A stretch of DNA of 64,000 nucleotides. Source: Planctomycetota bacterium (lineage in GTDB: Bacteria > Planctomycetota > Planctomycetia > Gemmatales > Gemmataceae). The stretch covers positions 17,003 through 81,002 of the forward strand of contig VGXS01000016.1 in NCBI GenBank assembly GCA_016873225.1, read 5' to 3'. A program made the translations under genes and the position numbers. Positions 1 through 8,573 of the stretch are shown piece after piece (positions within the stretch are counted from its first letter, which is position 1; every line of letters starts with the position of its first letter). The notes under the pieces are model-generated. The model was not told the origin of the DNA. It searched no databases and saw only the letters and a program-made list of their open reading frames with translations.

Positions 1-357
1 GGTGAAAACCGAGCGTTTCTCGGCCACGCCGTCGTTGTCGGCATCCTCGAGGATCACCACCCTGTCGCGGTGGGCGAGGTCGAAGCGCAGCGGCGATTCG
101 GCGTAGGTGTAGTTTTCGGCCACCCACATGCGGCCGCGCGCGTCCCAGGCGATGCCGATGGGGTTTTGCACCCGGGGTTCGGCGGCGAACACGGTGATGT
201 TGAAGCCGGCGGGCAGGGCGAGGGCCTTTGCCGCGGCATCGGGTGACAGGGGAGGGGCCTTTCCCAGCGGCTCAGTATTTTTTGGCGCCGGGAAATCGTC
301 GGCAAACGCGGGTGCGCAACCGAGGAAGGTGCCCAAAAGCGGAACAAGAAGGTTCAT
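1..357 (-). CDS. PVC-type membrane-bound dehydrogenase-like protein, N-terminal part (partial)
   Basis: The first 119 codons of a gene that runs off the left edge of the window. It opens with a signal peptide (MNLLVPLLGTFLGCAPAFA). After that come segments typical of the beta-propeller N-terminus of the large planctomycete/verrucomicrobial membrane-bound dehydrogenases (TIGR02604-like): FAAEPRVQNPIGIAWD, then MWVAENYTYAES, then RVVILEDADNDG. Full-length members are secreted proteins of roughly 800-1200 residues, often ending in a heme-binding c-type cytochrome domain, and are thought to oxidise sugars or alcohols. That C-terminal part is outside the window, so the cytochrome domain cannot be checked here. 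Confidence 0.8.
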   Translation of the reverse strand, partial: MNLLVPLLGTFLGCAPAFADDFPAPKNTEPLGKAPPLSPDAAAKALALPAGFNITVFAAEPRVQNPIGIAWDARGRMWVAENYTYAESPLRFDLAHRDRVVILEDADNDGVAEKRSVFT

Positions 358-464
358 GGCGGAGGCCCCGGAATGAGCCTTCATTCTGCACGCCCGGCGC
401 GGCGGCGCCAATCCCCCGGTTCCCGGCGCCCGGTTTGAATCCGGGCCCCCGGGGAGCAAGGCCG

Positions 465-668
465 TCAGACAGCCTTGCGGAGTTCCTCGAAGAGGGACTC
501 GATGCCCTCGTGCTTGAAAAGTTCTTCCCGGCTCACGCCGAGGGGTGACCATGACTGGTGCTTGTCAATCTTTTGGATCGCCTTGGTGGCGTTTTCAAGC
601 GAATTCATCAGCTTGCGCAGGGCTATCGAGGCCCTGGCCCTGTTGCCATCGCTGTTTCGGTTGGTCAT
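465..668 (-). CDS. Small hypothetical protein, paralogue of the product of 1500-1778
   Basis: A 67-residue basic, helical protein of unknown function. The start has a reasonable ribosome-binding site (GAGGAT, about 7 nt upstream). Its C-terminal half reads HQSWSPLGVSREELF, then HEGI, then LRKAV. This lines up with the C-terminal half of the 92-residue protein encoded at 1500-1778 (QSNWEALGFASFDQMM, then CQGI, then LRDAL), so the two look like divergent paralogues on either side of the sigma-like gene. It is co-directional with that gene and 108 nt downstream of it. The shared pattern is W-x-x-L-G, then G-I, then L-R-x-A. No function is proposed. Confidence 0.6.
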   Translation of the reverse strand: MTNRNSDGNRARASIALRKLMNSLENATKAIQKIDKHQSWSPLGVSREELFKHEGIESLFEELRKAV

Positions 669-776
669 TCGCTATCCTCAGGGTTCCGCCGGCCGTCATC
701 CCGGCACCGCGCCGGGATCATCGCGCCAGCCATCTTCATTCGTCCGACAGGACTGGCCGTTCAGCGCCTTGGCCGG

Positions 777-1460
777 TTAACTTCCCAGCCCCATTTCAAG
801 CACGAAGTCGCTGATCGCCTCTCCCGCCTTTTTCTTCCACAGCGCCACGGTTCCCTCCGCCACGCCGTGCTCCCGGGCAATCTCCTTCTGCTGCTTGGGA
901 TCCTCGGTGTTGAACCAGCAGTTGAGCGCCACGATCCGGAGGTTGTCCGGAAGTTGGGTTTCCACGAACTCCTTCACCGTTGCCGTCTTCCTTGATTCCC
1001 ATGCCTCGCCCCTGTCGGACCTTCCCGCCGCCAGGTCCACCGGGTTGGTGGCTTCACCCGTTTCCTCGTCGACAATGCCCTTCAACTTTTTGGAAAGCGT
1101 CTTCTGTTCACGCCGCTTGATGCTGCGCCAACCCCAAGCCATGTTCCTGTTGAACCATGTGTTCAAGGTCGCCTTTTCCGGATCCCAGGAACCGGGTCGC
1201 CTGAGGAACTTGTCCATCAGCCTGCACGAAAGTTCGGTTGCCAAAATCCATGTGTCGCCCCAACCGCCCTTCTTGTTCTCGCTTTTTACCAGCGCCATGC
1301 ATATGCCTGTGACGGGTGAAAACGAATCCATGCCGTCAGCGGCGATCATGAGCGCCAGTTGGTTCGCCAGAGCGTCGTGCGGTTTGCCCGCCATCTTGGC
1401 GGCCCGGTACTCGATGGCCACCTCCTGGGCGGCCATCATCCTTTGCTGGTTACGGCTCAT
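777..1460 (-). CDS. Sigma-70-family-like protein (sigma2/sigma4-like regions)
   Basis: A 227-residue protein that resembles an ECF-type RNA polymerase sigma factor. The segment around residues 90-115 (SWDPEKATLNTWFNRNMA, then WRSIKRREQ) has the look of sigma region 2: a D-P-x-x-A/G start, an aromatic/T-W block, then an R/K-rich end. The C-terminal stretch from about residue 190 (QKEIAREHGVAEGTVALWKK) reads as a helix-turn-helix like region 4. It has a strong Shine-Dalgarno sequence (AAAGGAG, 8 nt before ATG). It sits between two small paralogous genes (465-668 and 1500-1778) in the same direction. No anti-sigma factor is visible. It could instead be a phage-like or plasmid-like DNA-binding protein; the resemblance is by eye only. 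Confidence 0.55.
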   Translation of the reverse strand: MSRNQQRMMAAQEVAIEYRAAKMAGKPHDALANQLALMIAADGMDSFSPVTGICMALVKSENKKGGWGDTWILATELSCRLMDKFLRRPGSWDPEKATLNTWFNRNMAWGWRSIKRREQKTLSKKLKGIVDEETGEATNPVDLAAGRSDRGEAWESRKTATVKEFVETQLPDNLRIVALNCWFNTEDPKQQKEIAREHGVAEGTVALWKKKAGEAISDFVLEMGLGS

Positions 1461-1499
1461 GGTGTCGCTCCTTTCAGCTTGGTGAATGACAGGACTCGA

Positions 1500-1778
1500 T
1501 CAGCGAACAGGTGCGGGCGGAGAGTCGGCGTTTTTGTTTGTTTCCGCGCCGGCTTTTGCCGCCTGGTTGATCAGGGCATCCCGCAGTTGATAAATGCGAT
1601 CACGAATGCCCTGGCAGGACATCATTTGATCAAAACTGGCGAAGCCTAGGGCTTCCCAATTGGATTGACGGCGAAGCTCCGCCGCCAGCTTGGCGGCTTC
1701 CTTCAAGTTCGATTTCGCTTCAGAAACAGAAGCTTGCGCCTTGCTCTTCGCTTTGGCTACCTTTGAATTGTTACGCAT
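1500..1778 (-). CDS. Small hypothetical basic protein
   Basis: A 92-residue protein of unknown function. The chosen ATG at 1778 is preceded by AAGGGGG about 9 nt upstream, better than the upstream in-frame start at 1826. The N-terminal half is rich in Lys, Ala and Ser (MRNNSKVAKAKSKAQ), predicted helical. The C-terminal half shares the W-x-x-L-G...G-I...L-R-x-A pattern with the 67-residue product of 465-668. It lies 39 nt upstream of the sigma-like gene in the same direction, so co-transcription is likely. It could be a small regulator or a nucleic-acid-binding accessory, but nothing in the sequence establishes this. Confidence 0.6.
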   Translation of the reverse strand: MRNNSKVAKAKSKAQASVSEAKSNLKEAAKLAAELRRQSNWEALGFASFDQMMSCQGIRDRIYQLRDALINQAAKAGAETNKNADSPPAPVR

Positions 1779-1990
1779 GAAATGATCCCCCTTCAACGCC
1801 CTTCCGCCACGCGGCCTCGGCACCATGCCTTGGCTCGTCGGGCAGACGCTTCCCGGGCGTGAATCCGCCAGGGAAGTCGTCAGGCCTCAGGGGGGTGTGC
1901 AACTATGGAGTCAAAGGCGGCATCTTCTGATTCCTCCAGGGCCGGCATTCTCCATGCGGGCCAGAATCCTAATTCGTTCAACATGGCATC

Positions 1991-2213
1991 CGGTTCAGCG
2001 GTGGCGAAAAATCTTTCCGCCATCTGTCCCGCACCATTTATTCGCAGGCGGGGAGCCCGGATTCAGCGGCGGTGAAAAAATTTTTTGCCGCGATCGGCCC
2101 CACACACTTTTTTCGAGCGCGAGCGGCCCGGATTCAGCGGCTTGAACAATTGATTTTGGCGCTGAATCAGTCCCACCCGCTGTTTGCGCCCGTTGGTGGG
2201 TCGAATTCAGCGG
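1991..2213. repeat. Non-coding array of CCGGATTCAGCGG repeats
   Basis: This lies in the 470-nt gene-free stretch 1779-2248. The motif C(C)GG(A)TTCAGCGG occurs at 1991-2001 (CGGTTCAGCGG), 2057-2069, 2128-2140 and 2202-2212 (GAATTCAGCGG), with period 66-74 nt. An inverted core (CGCTGAATC) sits at 2160-2168. At least the first two copies are followed by an A/T tract inside a short hairpin: 2001-2022 has GGCG...CGCC around an A-rich loop, and 2074-2086 contains AAAAAA-TTTTTT. No coding potential was recognised. It could be a regulatory or recombination array, or decayed repeats. Confidence 0.6.
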
Positions 2214-2248
2214 ATGGGGCTAAAAAAAAGGAAACGACCGTTAAAAAC

Positions 2249-2671
2249 TCAAACCAGCTTGCCCGTCTTATCGGAAAGCATCCACTTGCGGTCATCGAAA
2301 TCAAAGTTCCCCTCGTTGCGCACCAGCATCAACCCGCATGCCGGGGCGACCGGCTTGAGCACCTCAGGCTGGTCGTCAAAGAACACGATGATCCCTTCCC
2401 GCGCGATCACCAGCGCCTTCTCTTCGAACGAGTTCACCAGGATGAGTTCGCAGCAGCGCACCCCGAACTTGGCCAGGAACGCCTCGGCCTTGGACCTGTC
2501 TTCCCGATAGGTGATCACATACACCTTGCCCGGCCAATAACCGGCAAGCACGCGGAAGAATTCGGGGAATTCATCCACGCAGCCGTCGATGTCGATTCCG
2601 ATGGCCGGGTACCGGGAAGGTTCCGCCGTCCGCGCCTTGCCGATGGCCTTGAGGATGGTTTCGCTGTTCAT
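2249..2671 (-). CDS. HAD-superfamily phosphatase-like protein
   Basis: A 140-residue protein with the four HAD motifs. Motif I is GIDIDGCVDE (nucleophile Asp27, acid/base Asp29). Motif II is VITY (Thr54). A candidate motif III lysine is Lys85, and motif IV is VFFDDQPE (Asp99/Asp100). This arrangement, with almost no cap, resembles small 5'-nucleotidase/NIF-type or polynucleotide-phosphatase-type HAD proteins. The substrate is unknown. The start has a strong Shine-Dalgarno sequence (AAAGGAG). It is preceded by the DUF1080 gene across a hairpin and is followed by the repeat array. Its strong leader is like those of the sigma-like islands. Confidence 0.7.
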   Translation of the reverse strand: MNSETILKAIGKARTAEPSRYPAIGIDIDGCVDEFPEFFRVLAGYWPGKVYVITYREDRSKAEAFLAKFGVRCCELILVNSFEEKALVIAREGIIVFFDDQPEVLKPVAPACGLMLVRNEGNFDFDDRKWMLSDKTGKLV

Positions 2672-2727
2672 GGCTTGCGTTCTCCTTTGGTTGGATCATC
2701 CGATCGGTCGAAACAAAACCGCCTGGG

Positions 2728-2750
2728 GCGGGCCGCGTGGCCCGCTTTTT
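2728..2750. terminator. GC hairpin with adjacent T5 tract, possible terminator
   Basis: A 7-bp perfect stem, GCGGGCC/GGCCCGC, with a 4-nt loop, followed on the plus strand by TTTTT. Both neighbouring genes run on the minus strand. For the DUF1080 gene ending at 2782 the order is therefore an A-tract, then the hairpin, then a weak T-rich stretch (TTTTGTTT). It may still act after the DUF1080 gene, or against antisense transcription. Confidence 0.4.
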
Positions 2751-2781
2751 CGTCATCCGGATTTTTTGGGCTGTCCGCGCC

Positions 2782-3456
2782 TTAGCGGCCCAGTTCGCGG
2801 ATCATCAGGTTGCGCCACCGCACCTGGAAAGGCCCGGCGCCCCGGGCGATACCGTGCACCTGAAGACCGATGTGGCCCTTGGCGTCTTCCCCGTCGCGGG
2901 TGTCGGCGATCTGGAGTCCGTTCACCCAGGTCTGGATCCGGTCGCCCTCGGCGAGCACGCGGTACTGGTTCCATTCGCCTTTCTTGAAGGCCTTCCTGGT
3001 TTCCGGCGTGGGTTGCTTGGTGTCGAGCCAGCGGCCGCGACGCGCCTCGTCATAAATCCTTCCAGCCATGCCGTCGGTGGAGATTTCCACCTGGGGGCCG
3101 TAGAGCCTGTCCTTGGGCAGCTTGCCCCCGAGCTTGGGCTGGAAGCCGTTCTCGGGCGCCACATGGCTGCGGACCTGCACGCCGCTGTTGAGGGCATCGT
3201 CCACCTTCACCTCGAAGGTCAGCTCGAAGTCCGAGTATTCCCTGTCGGTGGTGAGGAAGGTGTTGCCGCTGCCTTCGGCCGTGGTGCCGACAATGACGCC
3301 ATCCTCCACCTTGTAGGTGGCCTTTCCCGACCTCACGGTGAAACCGGCGAGCGTTTTGCCGTCGAACAGCGGCTTGAACCCGTCTCCCTGGGCCACCGCC
3401 GCGGCGGAAAGGGCGATCAGGAACGCGAACGAAACCGGAAACAGGCGGCGGGTCAT
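2782..3456 (-). CDS. DUF1080 (3-keto-disaccharide hydrolase-like) secreted protein
   Basis: A 224-residue protein with a signal peptide (MTRRLFPVSFAFLIALSAAA) and a single DUF1080 domain, a concanavalin-A-like jelly roll. Family hallmarks are visible: KPLFDGKTLAGF near the start, SDFELTFEVKV, NSGVQVRS, GPQVEIS, GRIYDE, then WVNGLQIADT and GLQVHG. DUF1080 proteins are abundant in planctomycetes. Some are 3-keto-glycoside hydrolases or lyases acting with Gfo/Idh oxidoreductases; the substrate here is unknown. It is the first of four DUF1080 proteins in the window. Confidence 0.88.
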   Translation of the reverse strand: MTRRLFPVSFAFLIALSAAAVAQGDGFKPLFDGKTLAGFTVRSGKATYKVEDGVIVGTTAEGSGNTFLTTDREYSDFELTFEVKVDDALNSGVQVRSHVAPENGFQPKLGGKLPKDRLYGPQVEISTDGMAGRIYDEARRGRWLDTKQPTPETRKAFKKGEWNQYRVLAEGDRIQTWVNGLQIADTRDGEDAKGHIGLQVHGIARGAGPFQVRWRNLMIRELGR

Positions 3457-3532
3457 GGCTGTGGTTCTCCGTGGGAAAGGCCTTGAGGTTGGTTCAGGAC
3501 CCGTGACGCGCCGTCACGGATCCACGAATCGA

Positions 3533-4453
3533 TCAGGAGTTTAAGCGATCGGTGCCCATCGCGACATGGCCGTGGCCCGGCGTTATCGGGCGGACGCCAT
3601 GAAAATGAAAACGGACGGGCCGGTTGGCCGGCTCGAGGTTTTCAATGAACGCCCGGCTGGACCAAGATGAATGGTGAACGGCCGTCCCCGTGTCTTGCCT
3701 GCGGCATCGCGGGCAGGCGTGGGCGAGGGTGCCGGCGCAGTTGAAAAACGAGATCTGCCGGTAACCGAAGTTGGTCATGATGGCGGGGGTGTCGCAATTG
3801 GGGCAAATCACCTCCGGGCCCTTGATCCAGGCATCCTTGAGCGCGCGCCAGGGAATCCGCTCACCGGGCACGCCTTCCCAGCCATAGCCGCTTCGGGTTC
3901 CGGGCGCCGGTTCGTTGTCATCGGCATCTCGGTTGAACCGGTTGGCCCGCTTGGCGGCGAAACGATCAAGCGGAAAGTCGTCGTCCACGGCGTCCCAATA
4001 CAGGAAATCGCTTCCCCGGCGCGGCACGGACTGTTCCTTCTTCCGGTGCCTGAGTGTGACGGCCACCTCGGGGCGCGCCAGCCTGTTGGCCTTGAAGAAC
4101 CAGCGCGGGTCGGCATTGGCGGTTGAAGTCCATTGGTGCACGGTGACGGCGTCGCCCATCACCTCGACGAGAACCACCGGGCAGCGGCGCAAGACCACCT
4201 TGAGAGCCCGTTCGGCGTCATCGGGCGTGAGGGTGTCCAGCCTTTGCCGGGCGCGCTGCAAAACGGGAAGCGACTCCCGGTTGGCCAGCGCCCAGGCGCA
4301 CGGATCCTCCACCCGCCACGACTCGCTGTCGCCGACGAAATGAATCCGCGAGGCCTCGGCTGCTGGCCGCGCCGGCATGGGGAGCGCCCCTGTCGCCACA
4401 AGGGTGGCCGCCGCTTGCAGGAAGCCGCGGCGGGATGTTGGAAACGGTGTCAT
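3533..4453 (-). CDS. Tat-exported protein with paired CxxC motifs, unknown function
   Basis: A 306-residue protein starting at the ATG with GGAGGG about 9 nt upstream. The N-terminus carries a twin-arginine signal (TSRRGFLQAAATLVATGA). The C-terminal third has two CxxC knuckles, CPNC and CPRC about 26 residues apart, resembling a treble-clef or rubredoxin-like zinc ribbon. The segment between (TNFGYRQISFFNCAG) adds another cysteine. The middle is rich in Arg and Asp and matches no family I recognise. Export of a putative zinc-binding or metal-cluster protein through Tat is consistent with folding before transport. Confidence 0.65.
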   Translation of the reverse strand: MTPFPTSRRGFLQAAATLVATGALPMPARPAAEASRIHFVGDSESWRVEDPCAWALANRESLPVLQRARQRLDTLTPDDAERALKVVLRRCPVVLVEVMGDAVTVHQWTSTANADPRWFFKANRLARPEVAVTLRHRKKEQSVPRRGSDFLYWDAVDDDFPLDRFAAKRANRFNRDADDNEPAPGTRSGYGWEGVPGERIPWRALKDAWIKGPEVICPNCDTPAIMTNFGYRQISFFNCAGTLAHACPRCRRQDTGTAVHHSSWSSRAFIENLEPANRPVRFHFHGVRPITPGHGHVAMGTDRLNS

Positions 4454-4748
4454 GGCCTCATCCCTCCGCCAAGGCGCGGCGAAGCTGGGCGCCGCGGGAA
4501 TGCTGCCGGCGAAGGCGCCGGTCGGCGTGGATGCCCGCGCCCGACTTCCGGGGCGCATGGCCCCGGGCTACTCGCAGGGGGTTGGCCTGTCCGCTGACGG
4601 CCAGGCGGTCGGCCCGACGCATGATCACGATTTTCATGGGATTGCCTCCGTTTGGTTTCCTTCCGCGTCAATTGTAATTCGCTGGATGGGCCTGGCAATT
4701 CAGTGCCGAGTCGGCTGAAATCGGGTTAAATGGCGCTGGAGGTGATTC

Positions 4749-5588
4749 ATGGCCAGCCTTTTGCCGATTTTGCTGATTGTGGCGGGCCAATCCGCCGGCC
4801 AGGCCGACCTGGCCAAGGCCCTCACCCTGCACGCCTCGTTCGACACCGGCCTTGATGCCGATTTCTCCACCGGTGCCCGCGAATGCTGGTACCGCCTGGG
4901 CAAGGATCCGCTGAAAGCCGCGCCCAACGCCGATGTCGCCCTGGCCAAGGGCGAGGGAAAGTTTGGCGGCGGCCTTGTCTTTCCGAAGAAAGGCAACTCC
5001 CGGCCCCAGTACAAGGGCCGCGATGTGCTCGGCTACAACGACAAGAACTGGTCGGCCACCGTGTCGGTCTGGCTCAGGCTCGACCCCGACAAGGACTTGG
5101 AACCCGGCTACTGCGACCCGGTTCAGGTTGTCGGCAACGACACCAGGAAGGGTTATGTGTTCCTCGAATGGTCGAAGGACGAGACGCCACGCTACTTCCG
5201 CTACGCCATCAGGCCGCTCTTTCCCATCTGGAATCCCGACAATGTCCCTTGGGCCGACATCCCGTTCCACAAGAGGCCGATGGTGCAGGTGGCCAAGGCC
5301 CCCTTTTCGCGCGACCGCTGGACCCATGTGGTGTTCACCTTGGAGAACATCAACGACAAGCCCAAGAAACCATCCGGCCGGCTTTACATCGACGGCAAGT
5401 CGCGGGGCGCCATCGAGAATTGGGACCTCACCTTCGCCTGGGATCCCGACAGCGTGGCCCTGGTGCTGGGTGCCGCCTATGTCGGCCGCATGGATGACCT
5501 CGCCGTCTTTGGCAGGGTGCTGACGGCGGCGGAAGTAACCACCCTTCACCAACTCAAGAATGGCGTGGCCGACTTGCGCGCCCGATGA
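4749..5588 (+). CDS. Secreted LamG/concanavalin A-like domain protein
   Basis: A 279-residue protein with a signal peptide (MASLLPILLIVAGQSAGQA). It then has a LamG-type jelly roll: LTLHASFDTGLDADFS at the start, SATVSVWLRLD in the core, RDRWTHVVFTLENIN, then GRLYIDGKSRGAIENW and MDDLAVFGRVLTAAEV near the end. The last element is the usual closing strand of planctomycete LamG domains. Such domains bind carbohydrates or act as accessory modules. The stop overlaps candidate start codons of the next gene, so 4749-8460 looks like one operon. Confidence 0.8.
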   Translation: MASLLPILLIVAGQSAGQADLAKALTLHASFDTGLDADFSTGARECWYRLGKDPLKAAPNADVALAKGEGKFGGGLVFPKKGNSRPQYKGRDVLGYNDKNWSATVSVWLRLDPDKDLEPGYCDPVQVVGNDTRKGYVFLEWSKDETPRYFRYAIRPLFPIWNPDNVPWADIPFHKRPMVQVAKAPFSRDRWTHVVFTLENINDKPKKPSGRLYIDGKSRGAIENWDLTFAWDPDSVALVLGAAYVGRMDDLAVFGRVLTAAEVTTLHQLKNGVADLRAR

Positions 5589-5623
5589 TGGTTGCCAACC
5601 GGTGGCTGGAAGGGACACGACCG

Positions 5624-6163
5624 ATGAACGCGCGAATGGTTCTGACCGCCTTGATTGCGGCCCTGCTGGCCACGCCTGGCGCCCGCCCTCAGGATTTTCG
5701 CAAGGAGCAGCAGCAGGCGATGGGCGTCCTCCGCCAATTTGAGGGAAACTGGCGCAAGGAATTCAGGCTCATTCAGGGAACCGGCGGGTCGGCCACGGTG
5801 GCGCGGACCGGCACCCACGAGTGCCGGCAGGCGCTGGGCGGCGCCGTGATGCAGGAAACCGGGCATGACTCCGATGGCACCAGCTATCTGAGCGTCTCCA
5901 CCTACGATCCCGCCGAACGCGTTTTCAAGTTGTCGGTTTTCCAGTCGAGCGGCGTCGTCTCGCACATGACCGGCGCCTACGATCCGCGGAACCGCTCCCT
6001 CACATGGACGCACAAGGGCGGCGAGGGCGTCATCACGACGGCAACCTACGAGATTGAGTCGGCGAATGAGGTCAGGTTCCTCATCGTGGCGAAGAGGGAA
6101 GGGGCCCTCGAGCTGTTCCGATTGGAAGGCAAGGCGACAAAATCCGGGTCCAATCGCAAATGA
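5624..6163 (+). CDS. Secreted DUF1579-like protein
   Basis: A 179-residue protein when started at the ATG behind GGAAGGG; an upstream in-frame ATG at 5585 overlaps the previous stop. The N-terminal hydrophobic segment (MVLTALIAALLATPG) is a signal peptide. The body (LRQFEGNWRKEFRL, CRQALGGAVMQE, SYLSVSTYDP, GAYDPRNRSLTW) has the lipocalin-like pattern of DUF1579, a family of unknown function. It is translationally coupled to the following peptidase gene through an ATGA overlap. Confidence 0.65.
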   Translation: MNARMVLTALIAALLATPGARPQDFRKEQQQAMGVLRQFEGNWRKEFRLIQGTGGSATVARTGTHECRQALGGAVMQETGHDSDGTSYLSVSTYDPAERVFKLSVFQSSGVVSHMTGAYDPRNRSLTWTHKGGEGVITTATYEIESANEVRFLIVAKREGALELFRLEGKATKSGSNRK

Positions 6164-8460
6164 TGCGTACAAGGGAAAGGATGGCCGGCATGGCTGGAAG
6201 ATGGTTCGCGGTTGCGGCGGCTTGGGCGGTCGCTTGCGCCGGCCCGGCTTGGGGCCAGGCCGACCCGGCGCGACTCACCCTCGATCGGATCTTTGTCTCG
6301 GGCGATTTCCGCCCGGGAGGCGACCATGGAGGCACATGGCTCGACAATGCCACCTTCGCCCGTTCCGACGCCAGCGCCACCATCAAGGGTTTCAGCGACA
6401 TCGTTGCCGAGGATGCCCGAACCGGCGCCAAAAAGGTTTTGGTGCCCGCGGAAAAAATGGTGCCTCCGGGTGCCAAGGATCCGGTTCGTTTCGGCGCCTT
6501 CTCGTTCTCCAACGACCGCGACACGGTTCTGCTTTCGGCCGACACGCGGAGGGTCTGGCGGCGCGACACCCGCGGCGACTACTGGGTGCTCAAGGTTTCC
6601 TCGGGCAAGCTTCACAAGCTGGGAGGCGATGCCAAACCCTCCACGCTTCAGTTCGCCAAGCTGTCTCCCGACGCGAAGACGGTCGGCTATGTGCGCGAGA
6701 ACAATATCTGGATTGAACCCGCTGACGGTTCGGCCAAGCCTGTCCGGCTCACCACCGATGGCGCCTCGCTTTCCGGAGGCGAGGTGATCAACGGCACCTT
6801 CGACTGGGTGTACGAGGAGGAGTTCGATTGCCGCGACGGTTGGGAATGGTCTCCCGACGGCAAGTCTGTGGCCTACTGGCAGGTCGACACCCGCGGCGTG
6901 CCCCGGTTCACCCTGTTGAACCAGACAGATGGCCGGTACCCGAACCTGAACTCGTTCGCCTACCCCAAGACGGGTGAACGCAACTCCCTCTGCCGCGTGG
7001 GCGTGGTTCCCTCGGCCGGCGGCGCCACAATATGGATGAAGGTGCCGGGAGACACCCGGGTTGACGGGTACATCCCCAAGATGGGGTTCACTCCCGACGG
7101 CAAGGGCATCGTGTTGCAAAGGATGAACCGCCGGCAGAACCGCAACGATGTCACCCTGGCCGACCCGGCCACGGGTGAAACCCGCGTGCTTTTCAGCGAC
7201 TCCGACGAGGCGTGGGTGGACGCGCACGACGACGCCGTCCGTTTCCTGGCCGACGGCAAGCGGTTCATCTGGGTGAGCGAGCGCGACGGCTGGCGGCATG
7301 CCTACATGGCCTCGCTTGATGGCGGTGAGCCGTCGCTCGTCACCCCGGGGGATTTCGATATCAAGGAGATCCTAAAGGTGGATGATGACGCCGGCTTGCT
7401 GTGGTTCACGGCCTCCCCGGGCAAGCCGACCGAGCAGTACCTGTTCCGCGCCCCGCTCAAGCCCGACGGCAAGCCGCCCGTTCGCGTCACCCCGCCGGAG
7501 GCGCCCGGATGGAACGACTACCGGATCAGCGAGAAGGGCACGCTGGCGTCATGGACGCACTCGGCTTTCGGCGTGTCGCCCGAGCACCGCCTGGTCGACC
7601 TCGAGGGGCACAAGGTGATTCGCCCGCTGCGCGACAATTCCAAGCTGGCCTCCGCCATCGCGGCCTTGGCGCGTTCCCCCGTGGAATGGTTCAAGGTGCC
7701 GCTTCCCGGCGGCATGGAGATGGACGGGTGGATGATCAAGCCGCCGGGGTTTGATCCCGCGCGGAAATACCCGGTTCTGTTCCACGCCTATGGAGAACCC
7801 GCGGGCCAGACGGTCGCCGACCGTTGGGGAGGCAACAACTACCTGTGGCACCTTTACCTGGCCCAGCAGGGTTACATCGTCGCCAGCATGGACAACCGCG
7901 GCACCAAGACGCCCAAGGGCCGGGCCTGGAGAAAATCGGTATACCGCAAGATCGGGCAGGTCACGGTCGCCGACCAGGCGGCGGGCGCCCGCGAGGTGGC
8001 CAAGCGGCCGTATGTCGACCCGGCGAGGATGGCCGCGTGGGGCTGGAGCGGCGGCGGGTCGATGACCCTCAACCTCATGTTCCAGCACCCCGAACTCTAC
8101 GCCACCGGGATGTCGGTGGCGCCCGTGCCCGACATGAGCCTCTACGACACCATCTACCAGGAGCGGTACATGGGACTGCCGGCGGACAATGCCGCCGATT
8201 ACAAGGCCGGCTCACCCATCACCCACGCCGCCAAGTTGCGCGGCAACCTCCTCATCGTCCATGGCACGGGCGACGACAATGTCCACTATCAGGGAACCGA
8301 AAAACTGGTGAACACCCTGGTGGCCGAGGGCAAGGATTTCACCCTCATGGCCTATCCCAACCGCTCGCACTCGGTCAATGAGGGCAAGGGCACCACGAGG
8401 CACCTCTATGGCCTGTTGACCCGCTACCTTCAGGAAAAGACCCCGCCGGGGCCCCGCTGA
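6160..8460 (+). CDS. Dipeptidyl-peptidase IV-like serine peptidase (family S9B)
   Basis: A 766-residue exported peptidase with a signal peptide in the first 32 residues. The N-terminal beta-propeller (DPPIV_N, about residues 100-480) includes [12 protein letters not shown], matching the double-Glu motif that binds the substrate amino terminus in DPP IV, then [11 protein letters not shown]. The alpha/beta-hydrolase domain follows, with nucleophile Ser630 in GWSGGG, the catalytic Asp at 705 or 706 in GTGDDNVH, and His737 in NRSHSV. It should release X-Pro or X-Ala dipeptides outside the cytoplasm. The start overlaps the upstream stop (ATGA). ATG codons at 6181 and 6190, with a better Shine-Dalgarno sequence (GGGAAAGG), are alternatives. 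Confidence 0.9.
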   Translation: MMRTRERMAGMAGRWFAVAAAWAVACAGPAWGQADPARLTLDRIFVSGDFRPGGDHGGTWLDNATFARSDASATIKGFSDIVAEDARTGAKKVLVPAEKMVPPGAKDPVRFGAFSFSNDRDTVLLSADTRRVWRRDTRGDYWVLKVSSGKLHKLGGDAKPSTLQFAKLSPDAKTVGYVRENNIWIEPADGSAKPVRLTTDGASLSGGEVINGTFDWVYEEEFDCRDGWEWSPDGKSVAYWQVDTRGVPRFTLLNQTDGRYPNLNSFAYPKTGERNSLCRVGVVPSAGGATIWMKVPGDTRVDGYIPKMGFTPDGKGIVLQRMNRRQNRNDVTLADPATGETRVLFSDSDEAWVDAHDDAVRFLADGKRFIWVSERDGWRHAYMASLDGGEPSLVTPGDFDIKEILKVDDDAGLLWFTASPGKPTEQYLFRAPLKPDGKPPVRVTPPEAPGWNDYRISEKGTLASWTHSAFGVSPEHRLVDLEGHKVIRPLRDNSKLASAIAALARSPVEWFKVPLPGGMEMDGWMIKPPGFDPARKYPVLFHAYGEPAGQTVADRWGGNNYLWHLYLAQQGYIVASMDNRGTKTPKGRAWRKSVYRKIGQVTVADQAAGAREVAKRPYVDPARMAAWGWSGGGSMTLNLMFQHPELYATGMSVAPVPDMSLYDTIYQERYMGLPADNAADYKAGSPITHAAKLRGNLLIVHGTGDDNVHYQGTEKLVNTLVAEGKDFTLMAYPNRSHSVNEGKGTTRHLYGLLTRYLQEKTPPGPR

Positions 8461-8573
8461 AATCGTTCTCATTGTTGACGCAACCCGGGGATCCATGCAT
8501 GGCCCCGGCGACGCGGAATCCAACGGCCGTTATGCTGGCGCTTTGGTTTCACCCAACCCTTTGGAGCAGGATC

